Shown here in pieces: positions 6,742-13,354 of a DNA stretch of 16,275 nt. The translations under genes and the position numbers were made by a program. Where the stretch lies: assembly GCA_964535295.1 (NCBI GenBank), contig CAZHUW010000062.1:1-16275 (forward strand), read 5' to 3'. The number at the start of each line of letters is the position of its first letter. Position 1 is the first letter of the stretch. Source of the DNA: SB21 sp964535295. Lineage in GTDB: Bacteria > CLD3 > SB21. Below the pieces are notes generated by a model that was not told where the DNA came from, ran no database searches, and was given only the letters and a program-made list of their open reading frames with translations.

Positions 6742-7938
6742 TTATTGCCCGCCTTCGCCTTCCAGTTCCAGTTTGATTTTTTCTAACTCCTTTTCAGCAT
6801 TGAGACGAACCGATTTCAGTTTTTCGAGCTGATGGGACGCTTTCTGTGCACCACGTTCCTCTTCAACAAGTCGGTCAAGTAATTTCTTCCGGCGCTGTTC
6901 GGTCGGTGCAGAGGAAAAGCCTACAGGCAAGATATTAAACCCTAAATTAAAACCGAACCTCCACGTGTTATAATTCGATGCGCCTTTGTTGCTTGTTGCG
7001 CCGGCTGGTCTTCCTGGTTTCGGAACAAAGGAATCATCGTATTTTGTATTATCAGTTTTGCCAGCCATGAGAATATCGACATAAGTGCCGATATTGATCC
7101 AGGAACGCAGATTATATCTTAATCCCGGAGTCACATACAAAAATGATTCGCGGCTGTATACGGTCTCTATTGGTTTGGAGACATAAGCCAATCCATAGGC
7201 GTCAAAGGTTAGTTGTACTTTACTTATGGGGTAAAGAAAACCAAATCCGTATTGTAGAGCAGCAGAATTGACATCGCTCTCATAGGTGGCACCTCCTCCG
7301 GAGACAGGACTGACGCTGGTTCCATTATCGTTATGGTACCAAAGGCCGAGATTTAGATTAAGGATATAAGATTGATCTTTGTAATAAGGATTGCCGTATA
7401 TGGATGCAAGACCCAAAAGTCCGAATTCCGCCTTGCGGCTTTTATAAACTTCAAAGGGAATGTTGTTCTGTCCACCGGTTGGAATACGTGATGATAATGC
7501 GACTCCTAATCCAACTTTTCCATCAAATGCTTCGAAAGATCCACCGCGAATGGTAATAAATAAATCGCCGGGTGTAGTAGCCAGTTTACTACGAACGGAT
7601 CTAATATTCAGATCCTGATAAGTACCGATAGAGATTAGGGCGTCAAAATTTTCCAAAAAACCATAAGCAAAAGTGAAGTTATTTGAAGCATGCGTCAAGT
7701 TTACGTTTTTTATAGTGCTAAACCCGCTTTGTCCGGCTGTAACGTAGAGTCTCCCCTGATTTGACATACTGAGGAATCCTTGTTCCATTGCAAATGCCGA
7801 ATACGTATTAAATGTACCGTATTTACCCGTGCCTAATCCGTTGCCTATCTGCGCCGTGACCGGTGATAAGAAACCGGCGCTCAATAAGAAAAGGAAAAAG
7901 CAACCTAATGAAAACTTTCGTAACTGTGCCGCAACCAT
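6742..7938 (-). CDS. Outer-membrane beta-barrel protein with a C-terminal helical tail
   Basis: 398 residues from the ATG at 7938. A signal peptide is clear: a basic start (MVAAQLRKFS), a hydrophobic core (LGCFFLFLLSAGFL) and a likely signal peptidase I site after PVTA. The mature part is rich in alternating hydrophobic and aromatic/glycine strands (for example YILNLNLGLWYHND, LQYGFGFLYPISKVQL, FLYVTPGLRYNL, WRFGFNLGFNILPVGF), as in an outer-membrane barrel. Residues about 343-398 are different: charged and helical, probably a coiled coil (RRKKLLDRLVEEE, LEKLKSVRLNAEKELEKIKLELE), with no OmpA domain after it. An in-frame ATG at 7965 would add nine residues before the signal peptide and lacks a ribosome site, so 7938 is preferred. 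It is cotranscribed with glnB, which hints at a nitrogen-linked uptake role, but the substrate is unknown. Confidence 0.8.
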   Translation of the reverse strand: MVAAQLRKFSLGCFFLFLLSAGFLSPVTAQIGNGLGTGKYGTFNTYSAFAMEQGFLSMSNQGRLYVTAGQSGFSTIKNVNLTHASNNFTFAYGFLENFDALISIGTYQDLNIRSVRSKLATTPGDLFITIRGGSFEAFDGKVGLGVALSSRIPTGGQNNIPFEVYKSRKAEFGLLGLASIYGNPYYKDQSYILNLNLGLWYHNDNGTSVSPVSGGGATYESDVNSAALQYGFGFLYPISKVQLTFDAYGLAYVSKPIETVYSRESFLYVTPGLRYNLRSWINIGTYVDILMAGKTDNTKYDDSFVPKPGRPAGATSNKGASNYNTWRFGFNLGFNILPVGFSSAPTEQRRKKLLDRLVEEERGAQKASHQLEKLKSVRLNAEKELEKIKLELEGEGGQ

Positions 7939-7942
7939 AATT

Positions 7943-7947
7943 CCTCC
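7943..7947 (-). promoter_or_regulatory. Ribosome binding site fixing the barrel-protein start
   Basis: GGAGG on the - strand lies 4 bases before the ATG at 7938. The upstream in-frame ATG at 7965 has no comparable site, so this selects the shorter form with a proper signal peptide. Confidence 0.75.
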
Positions 7948-8055
7948 GATTATTAAATATCTCAAGATGTGAGGGAGTTTTTAGAGTATAATGAACTGCT
8001 CCTCAAATATTGAGGGGAGTAAATCAAAAAACAATTTTTTTTCTTAATGTTAAAT

Positions 8056-8084
8056 AAAATAAGAAATTGGACATACTTTGTCAA
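8056..8084 (-). promoter_or_regulatory. Sigma70-like promoter for the barrel-glnB transcript
   Basis: On the - strand TTGACA (8079-8084) is a perfect -35 element. After a 17-base spacer comes TATTTT (8056-8061, 4 of 6 matches to TATAAT). It would start transcription near 8049, giving a leader of about 110 bases before the beta-barrel gene. The leader holds a small hairpin, CCTCAA-ATA-TTGAGG at 8001-8015. The 247-bp gap (7939-8185) otherwise shows AT-rich DNA and no gene. Confidence 0.55.
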
Positions 8085-8185
8085 GGTGTTTTTTAATAAA
8101 AAAATTGGCAAATGAACACCCTCAAAGGGTCTTAGAATACTGTACAAAAAGCGTCAGAATTTGGTCGGCAAAATTTGATGAGAGA

Positions 8186-8743
8186 TTAATGTAATGCACT
8201 TAAATGCCTGACGATTCCTTTGCAAATGCCTTCCCCGACATTTTTTGCAAACATGGGACTATTCACCTGATCCTTATTATTATCTGCCAGTCCAATCTCA
8301 ACTAATGCGGCTAATCCCTTTGTCTGAATAACAGACTCCAATTGGTCAAAGTGAATTCGGTTTTCGTTATAGACGCCGTGATAATATAAATCAATATGGT
8401 CGTGTAAACCCTTAGTGACGGTGATGGCCAATGCTTTGCATTTTTCTGAATTATGTTTACGTGAACTGCGGTAAAAGCCTCGAAGCCCCTCTCCGGCCAT
8501 ATCACGGTACAGATTGACATGCATGGATATGAGGATATCGTGTTCTGTTATTTCCTCGAGATTTGCAAGTGCATTTTTGGTTTGAAAAACCTCTATTTTT
8601 TTATCTTTAATTTCTTTCTGTGACGACAGACATTCGATACATCCTTTGACAATTGATTCACTGTCGACGGAACCCACAATTTCAAGCCCATAGGCATCAC
8701 GGCCACCGGAGAAACCGGAACCCGTTTCAAGAAAGATTCTCAT
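8186..8743 (-). CDS. Divergent amidase_3-like protein (N-acetylmuramoyl-L-alanine amidase fold)
   Basis: 185 residues with the order of blocks of an amidase_3 domain: an N-terminal strand followed by a glycine-rich turn (LETGSGFSGGRDAYG), the core DILISMHVN with the zinc-type histidine, and the C-terminal AALVEIGLADNNKDQ with the catalytic-type glutamate. In active enzymes the first turn contains the zinc histidine (GHGG); here the aligned place reads GSGF, so one zinc ligand is missing. There is no signal peptide, so the product is probably cytoplasmic unless released otherwise. Start: AAAGGAG (8752-8758) is 8 bases before the ATG at 8743 but only 2 before the alternative ATG at 8749. The fold assignment rests on motif order only; cell-wall activity is uncertain. 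Confidence 0.6.
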   Translation of the reverse strand: MRIFLETGSGFSGGRDAYGLEIVGSVDSESIVKGCIECLSSQKEIKDKKIEVFQTKNALANLEEITEHDILISMHVNLYRDMAGEGLRGFYRSSRKHNSEKCKALAITVTKGLHDHIDLYYHGVYNENRIHFDQLESVIQTKGLAALVEIGLADNNKDQVNSPMFAKNVGEGICKGIVRHLSALH

Positions 8744-8751
8744 GCGCATTA

Positions 8752-8758
8752 CTCCTTT
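8752..8758 (-). promoter_or_regulatory. Ribosome binding site choosing the second of two start codons
   Basis: AAAGGAG on the - strand is spaced 8 bases from the ATG at 8743 and only 2 from the ATG at 8749. Normal spacing favours 8743 as the start of the amidase_3-like gene. Confidence 0.6.
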
Positions 8759-8767
8759 CTGGTGCCC

Positions 8768-8796
8768 AACATAGTTAGCTTTGCCCTAAAATTCAA
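8768..8796 (-). promoter_or_regulatory. Possible promoter of the amidase_3-like gene
   Basis: On the - strand TTGAAT (8791-8796), a 17-base spacer and TATGTT (8768-8773) give 4 of 6 matches in each element. Transcription would start just upstream of the ribosome site. It is a moderate match in AT-rich DNA and therefore tentative. Confidence 0.35.
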
Positions 8797-8877
8797 GTGA
8801 AATTAGTTCCTGCTTATAGTTAAAAGAAAATTTTCCTTTGTTCCAAGTTCAAATATCCCAAATTGGTTTATATTTAC

Positions 8878-8906
8878 TTGCTAAAAATTTTTTTAATATC
8901 TATATT
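8878..8906 (+). promoter_or_regulatory. Sigma70-like promoter of the gpsA operon
   Basis: TTGCTA (8878-8883), a 17-base spacer and TATATT (8901-8906) lie 30 bases before the gpsA ATG. They face away from the amidase_3-like gene in the 187-bp divergent spacer. The spacer is T-rich. This is the only reasonable promoter I see before the six-gene + strand run. Confidence 0.5.
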
Positions 8907-8936
8907 TAAAACCTTATTATTACAGTAGGATGATAC

Positions 8937-9956
8937 ATGTCAAAAATAAATATAGGTGTTATCGGTGCTGGAAGTTTTGGTACTGCTATGGCCATCCATC
9001 TGGCCAAAAATGGACACCCGGTCTCCCTCTGGGCTTATGAAAAAAATGTAGTCGAAGTTGTTAATTCACAGCACGAAAACACTACGTATATGCCCGGAAT
9101 ACCTATACCGGAAAATATAGTGGCAACAAGTTCTCTAAAGGAAACGGTCGCTGGCAAGAAACTCGTGCTGCAGGTGAATCCTTCTCATGCGACCCGCCAG
9201 GTCATGAAAGAGGCCATTCAGTACGCCGATGACAATACGATCATTTTGAATTGCACCAAAGGTATAGAAAATGAGACATTGCTGACGATGTCGGAATTGC
9301 TCCTTGAAATATTACCGCCTTCAAATCATAATCAGCTCGCGTTCTTATCCGGACCCAGTTTTGCAAGAGAAGTCGCTATGGGCTTGCCAACGGCAGTTAC
9401 CGTTGCGTCAAAGAATCAGGCTACGGCTAAGTATTGCCAAACGATATTTGCCAATGAGCGGTTTCGTGTATACACTTCGGACGATATTGTTGGCTCGGAA
9501 CTGGCAAGCGCCCTCAAGAACGTCATTGCCATTGCTGCAGGCATCAGTGACGGACTCGGTTACGGACACAATACGCGTGCTGCATTGATCACACGGGGTG
9601 TGGCGGAAATTCTCAGGCTTGGAAAAAAAATGGGTGCTAAGGAGATGACGTTTCTTGGTTTATCCGGTATGGGTGACCTCGTATTGACATGTACTGGGGA
9701 TCTCAGTCGAAATCGGAGTGTGGGGATTCAACTTGGCCAAGGAAAAAAATTGGACGAGATCTTATCGTCCATGAAGATGATTGCAGAAGGCGTCAAGACC
9801 GCGAAAGCGGCATACGCTTTGTCTAAAAAACACGGTATCGAAATGCCCATTATTGAGCAAGTTTATCTGGTGGTGTTTGAAGGTAAATCGCCGGAAGCGG
9901 CTGTTTATGACCTGATGACACGTGAATCCAAGTCGGAAAACTCCGGGCTACAATAG
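8937..9956 (+). CDS. gpsA: Glycerol-3-phosphate dehydrogenase [NAD(P)+]
   Basis: 339 residues, normal for GpsA. It reduces dihydroxyacetone phosphate to sn-glycerol-3-phosphate in the cytoplasm, supplying the backbone of phospholipids. The Rossmann fingerprint GVIGAGSFGTAMA is at residues 7-19 (GAGSFG 10-15), followed by NCTKGIE with Lys108, LSGPSFAREVAMGLPTAV (137-154), the catalytic lysine Lys194 in SALKNVIAIAAGISDGLGYG, the NTRAALITRG helix, and LSGMGDLVLTC-SRNR in the C-terminal helical domain. ATG 8937 follows AGGA with 6 bases spacing. It is first in a run of six closely spaced genes, with a sigma70-like promoter just upstream. Confidence 0.97.
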   Translation: MSKINIGVIGAGSFGTAMAIHLAKNGHPVSLWAYEKNVVEVVNSQHENTTYMPGIPIPENIVATSSLKETVAGKKLVLQVNPSHATRQVMKEAIQYADDNTIILNCTKGIENETLLTMSELLLEILPPSNHNQLAFLSGPSFAREVAMGLPTAVTVASKNQATAKYCQTIFANERFRVYTSDDIVGSELASALKNVIAIAAGISDGLGYGHNTRAALITRGVAEILRLGKKMGAKEMTFLGLSGMGDLVLTCTGDLSRNRSVGIQLGQGKKLDEILSSMKMIAEGVKTAKAAYALSKKHGIEMPIIEQVYLVVFEGKSPEAAVYDLMTRESKSENSGLQ

Positions 9957-9979
9957 AACTAGATCAGAAAGGTGGGGTT

Positions 9980-10732
9980 ATGCCTCAGGAAAATCTAAGC
10001 CGTGAATTTAAAGTTGACCTGATTAAGAATGTGTATAACAAAGAAGCTTTTGATCAGATCATTGAAAAGGCCAATACATATGAATTGTCCGATATTCAGG
10101 AATTTCTATGGGATGCGGCGCTTTACATAGGCAAGGATGAACAGGGAAATAGTCTGTCACGTGAGGTGATCATAAAAAGAATGATGCCTACTACTGATTA
10201 TTGGCGAAGCCAGCTGTGCGGCGAACCGCTCGATACCTGCCGAGGCCGATCCTGTTTCGTCTCGCATCCCATATGCGCAGGAAATAAACTCAAAGGGCAG
10301 ATTGAAGTGATACGCCAGTTTTTTGATCGGCGAAAACAACGGGCGGAACAGGATGCAGACGGATTGCTAATGCTCATGATGTATCATATCAACACAAATA
10401 ATTATGCGGCGGCGGGTATATATAACGTAGAGCGAAAACCTAAAATAACCGTGGGTTCAAGGGTCCTGGACGGTGACTCTCTGCGCAATGTGATTCAGGC
10501 GATGAATGTTGCCGTTGCACAAAACTACGAAAGCGATCCCATGATCCGGCCGATTATTATCGGGCAGGGGCGATTGAACGTGTATGCCAAGAGAGTGATA
10601 GACAAAGAAGCCAAGTGCGAGCCGTGTATTCTAGCCCTTACCGTTCCGGAAAATGAAGAAAAGGAGAATCTGGAGAAAGTCATTAAACGAATTGAGAACG
10701 GGATTCTCCGCATCGGAATTTACCATAACTAA
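9980..10732 (+). CDS. Unrecognised cysteine-rich cytoplasmic protein
   Basis: 250 residues I do not recognise. There is no signal peptide or membrane segment. Six cysteines are arranged as Cys80-x6-Cys87-x4-Cys92-x6-Cys99 in LCGEPLDTCRGRSCFVSHPIC, plus a CxxC (Cys213, Cys216) in AKCEPCIL near the C-terminus; His96 and His136 are also available. Such spacing could bind zinc or an iron-sulfur cluster; this is inference. The N-terminal 60 residues look helical, a second helical block surrounds 103-135, and a mixed alpha/beta part follows. A good ribosome site (AAAGGTGG) precedes ATG 9980. It lies 23 bp after gpsA and 21 bp before ispG, an enzyme that itself carries a [4Fe-4S] cluster, so it is probably coexpressed with lipid and isoprenoid precursor genes. 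Confidence 0.8.
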   Translation: MPQENLSREFKVDLIKNVYNKEAFDQIIEKANTYELSDIQEFLWDAALYIGKDEQGNSLSREVIIKRMMPTTDYWRSQLCGEPLDTCRGRSCFVSHPICAGNKLKGQIEVIRQFFDRRKQRAEQDADGLLMLMMYHINTNNYAAAGIYNVERKPKITVGSRVLDGDSLRNVIQAMNVAVAQNYESDPMIRPIIIGQGRLNVYAKRVIDKEAKCEPCILALTVPENEEKENLEKVIKRIENGILRIGIYHN

Positions 10733-10753
10733 GCAAGCGATTCAAACGACGGT

Positions 10754-12832
10754 ATGGAAGTAATAGTTCCCAACCCCCTTATTGTTCATTCTCACCGTAA
10801 GTTCAAATACTGCGAGCAAGTGTTTTCCTATAGCCGCCGCCGGACGCGGGAAGTTATGGTCGGAGATATCGGGATCGGCGGAACAAACCCGATCCGTATC
10901 CAATCTATGACCACTACGGACACGATGGATACGGTAAGCACGGTCAAACAAGTGATCGAGTTGTACGACGCGGGATGTGAAGTCGTGCGGATTACGGCGC
11001 CTTCGATCAACGATGCTGAAAACCTGAAAAACATCCGTGACGCTTTACGGAAACAAAATATCAGAGTCCCGCTGGTGGCTGATATTCATTTTACGCCCAA
11101 CGCCGCTATGAAAGCAGCCGAGTTCGTTGAGAAAGTGCGTATTAATCCGGGAAATTACGCGGACAAGAAAAAATTTGCCATTTTGGACTATTCGAATAGC
11201 GAATACGAGATGGAACTTGAGCGTATCGAAAAGGCATTCAGTCCTCTGGTTTTAAAGTGTAAAAAATACGGCGTGGCTATGCGTATAGGAACGAATCACG
11301 GCTCATTATCTGACCGGATCATGAATCGTTACGGGGATACGCCGTTGGGTATGGTAGAATCGGCGTTGGAGTTTGTCAAGATTTGCGAAAAATTTGATTA
11401 CAAGAATATCGTGCTTTCCATGAAGTCATCCAATGTGCAGGTGATGATAGCCGCATATCGGTTGCTTTCTGCTCGGATGCACGAACTCGGGATGGATTAT
11501 CCATTCCATCTGGGTGTAACAGAGGCCGGGGACGGTGAAGACGGGCGTATCAAATCAGCGATCGGAATAGGGGCGCTTCTTGAAGACGGCATTGGCGATA
11601 CCATCCGTGTTTCGCTGACTGAAGATTCAGTCAATGAGATCCCGGCAGCTCGGACAATTGCAACCAAGTATAATTCGTACATAACCTTGCCATCGACAAC
11701 GGCAGCCGTTCTCTCAGGTATAGCAGAAACGCGAGACCCTTTTCAATATAACCGGCGATGGTCGCAAACTGTCGAACTGCCTCCCTTTAATTTTGGCGGA
11801 GTTCACCACGTTCGTGTTGAAATTCCCTTACAAGCCGATATCTCCGATCATGAAAACGCCTATCAGGCCATTCGGAAAATGTGTAAAGCAGGGCCTAATG
11901 AAACGGCCAAAGCCGAGATAGTTCGTTGTAATATTCACGATACACATAAGATCAGTTCATTTCAGCGTCTCTTTGAACGGATCCGAAAAGAACAAATTCC
12001 AGTCGCGGTGTCCGCACGCGTATTGTGTAATCCGTCCTTAGCGAAGTTGGTTCTTCCTCACTGTGATATTTTGAACTATACACCGGGTAAAGACGAGAAG
12101 AATGACCTTATCGATATCGTATCATTGTTGAAGACATACAACAAGAAATCGCTGCATGTCACGGTTACAGACGGAGAACCGGAGATTATGGCGGAAAAGG
12201 CAGTGGGATTTATGAGGCTTTGCAATGATCTTGATTTCGCGAACTGTTCTGTCTCAGTTGCCTGTAGTGACATGGTTCATGCCAATCGTATTTTGACTGC
12301 GAAGCTTCAGGCGGCGAATTTAAATTCCCCGATCGCATTGGATTATTCGGGACAGACAGATTCCCATACACTGTTCGGTTCGGCTATTCAGTTGGGTTCA
12401 CTCCTCTGTGACGGCATTGGCGATGTGATATGTATTAACGATTCCGGGATGGATGCGGAGAGTCTGGTCCGATTGAATTACAATATTTTACAGGCAGCTC
12501 GGCTGCGAATTTCAAAAACGGAATTTATCTCTTGTCCGTCATGCGGGCGCACTTTATTCGACCTCCAGGAGGTAACGGCACGAATCAAGTCCAAGACCGC
12601 GCATCTCAAAGGTGTGAAGATCGCTATTATGGGCTGTATCGTTAACGGGCCCGGTGAGATGGCAGATGCAGATTTTGGATACGTTGGGTCCGGCGTCGGC
12701 AAGATCAATCTCTACGTCGGTAAAGAACTGGTGGAGCGCAATATCGACATGAGCGAGGCCGACCAGCGGCTGATCGAATTGATCAAAAACAAGGGTATGT
12801 GGAACGATCCAAAACAAGATTTCTTTAACTAA
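10754..12832 (+). CDS. ispG: 4-hydroxy-3-methylbut-2-enyl-diphosphate synthase, long three-domain form
   Basis: 692 residues, much longer than the roughly 370-residue enterobacterial enzyme. IspG converts MEcPP to HMBPP in the MEP isoprenoid pathway using a [4Fe-4S] cluster. The N-terminal TIM-barrel starts with IRIQSMTTTDTMDT and contains VADIHFTP and VRINPGN. The insert domain typical of Bacteroidota, Chlamydiae and plant enzymes occupies roughly residues 290-580. The C-terminal cluster domain gives the ligands Cys594 and Cys597 (SCPSC) and Cys628 with Glu635 (GCIVNGPGE). All catalytic features are intact. The ribosome site before ATG 10754 is weak, so coupling to the upstream gene is likely. 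The next gene begins 15 bp after the stop. Confidence 0.96.
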   Translation: MEVIVPNPLIVHSHRKFKYCEQVFSYSRRRTREVMVGDIGIGGTNPIRIQSMTTTDTMDTVSTVKQVIELYDAGCEVVRITAPSINDAENLKNIRDALRKQNIRVPLVADIHFTPNAAMKAAEFVEKVRINPGNYADKKKFAILDYSNSEYEMELERIEKAFSPLVLKCKKYGVAMRIGTNHGSLSDRIMNRYGDTPLGMVESALEFVKICEKFDYKNIVLSMKSSNVQVMIAAYRLLSARMHELGMDYPFHLGVTEAGDGEDGRIKSAIGIGALLEDGIGDTIRVSLTEDSVNEIPAARTIATKYNSYITLPSTTAAVLSGIAETRDPFQYNRRWSQTVELPPFNFGGVHHVRVEIPLQADISDHENAYQAIRKMCKAGPNETAKAEIVRCNIHDTHKISSFQRLFERIRKEQIPVAVSARVLCNPSLAKLVLPHCDILNYTPGKDEKNDLIDIVSLLKTYNKKSLHVTVTDGEPEIMAEKAVGFMRLCNDLDFANCSVSVACSDMVHANRILTAKLQAANLNSPIALDYSGQTDSHTLFGSAIQLGSLLCDGIGDVICINDSGMDAESLVRLNYNILQAARLRISKTEFISCPSCGRTLFDLQEVTARIKSKTAHLKGVKIAIMGCIVNGPGEMADADFGYVGSGVGKINLYVGKELVERNIDMSEADQRLIELIKNKGMWNDPKQDFFN

Positions 12833-12837
12833 TTGAC

Positions 12838-12841
12838 GGAG
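12838..12841 (+). promoter_or_regulatory. Ribosome binding site fixing the HIT gene start at GTG
   Basis: GGAG lies 6 bases before GTG 12848. A TTG at 12833 in the same frame would overlap this site's upstream side and has no ribosome site of its own, so GTG is the likely start. Confidence 0.7.
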
Positions 12842-12847
12842 ATAACT

Positions 12848-13345
12848 GTGCCGACACAATTATGGGCGCCCTGGCGCATGCGTTACATCAAAGCGGCGGA
12901 TAAAAGCGAAGGGGAAGGTTGTATTTTCTGCTATAAGCCGCAGGATGATACCGACAAGGATAATCTGATCCTTTTCCGATCATCGCACAATTTTGTGATG
13001 ATGAATTTGTATCCGTATAATAATGGCCATTTGATGGTGGTTCCGTTCCAGCACGCACCGGACCTGAATACTCTGCCTCCCGAAACCCTTCTGGATTTTA
13101 TGCAGACCACTCAAAAAAGCATCACCGCCCTTCGCGAATGTATGAAACCCGAAGGATTTAATTTAGGCGTCAATCTGGGCCGCACTGCTGGCGCCGGCAT
13201 CGATGATCACGTACATATGCATATTGTGCCGAGGTGGAACGGTGATACCAATTTCATGCCGGTCATCGGAGATGTCAAAGTGATGCCGGAGTATATTTCT
13301 GAAACGTACGACCGGCTGTTTGCCGAGTTTGAAAAATTGAAATGA
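12848..13345 (+). CDS. HIT-family nucleotide hydrolase or transferase
   Basis: 165 residues from GTG 12848. The histidine triad HVHMHIV is at 121-127, followed by PRWNGDTNFMPV, which places it in the Ap4A phosphorylase/Fhit-like HIT group. CIFC (Cys25, Cys28) with nearby His47 suggests the structural zinc site seen in some HIT proteins, and LYPYNNGHLMVVP is the conserved substrate-pocket strand. These enzymes split nucleoside phosphates such as dinucleoside polyphosphates or adenylated compounds; the exact substrate cannot be read. The opening PTQLWAPWRMRYI is typical of this group and supports the GTG start. It sits 15 bp after ispG and 9 bp before rsgA in the same operon. Confidence 0.9.
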   Translation: MPTQLWAPWRMRYIKAADKSEGEGCIFCYKPQDDTDKDNLILFRSSHNFVMMNLYPYNNGHLMVVPFQHAPDLNTLPPETLLDFMQTTQKSITALRECMKPEGFNLGVNLGRTAGAGIDDHVHMHIVPRWNGDTNFMPVIGDVKVMPEYISETYDRLFAEFEKLK

Positions 13346-13354
13346 GGAGTATCC

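Noticed and set aside
7936..7965. Earlier ATG at 7965 as start of the barrel protein
   Set aside because: It would add nine hydrophobic residues before a normal signal peptide and has no Shine-Dalgarno sequence, while 7938 has GGAGG.
7962..8147. A small - strand frame upstream of the barrel-protein gene
   Set aside because: It covers the promoter and leader, is composed of low-complexity Phe/Leu/Lys/Ser codons from AT-rich DNA and lacks a ribosome site.
6226..8185. Sigma54 promoter upstream of glnB or glnA
   Set aside because: I searched by eye for TGGCAC-N5-TTGCA on the - strand and found no acceptable match; a sigma70-like pair explains the upstream start better.
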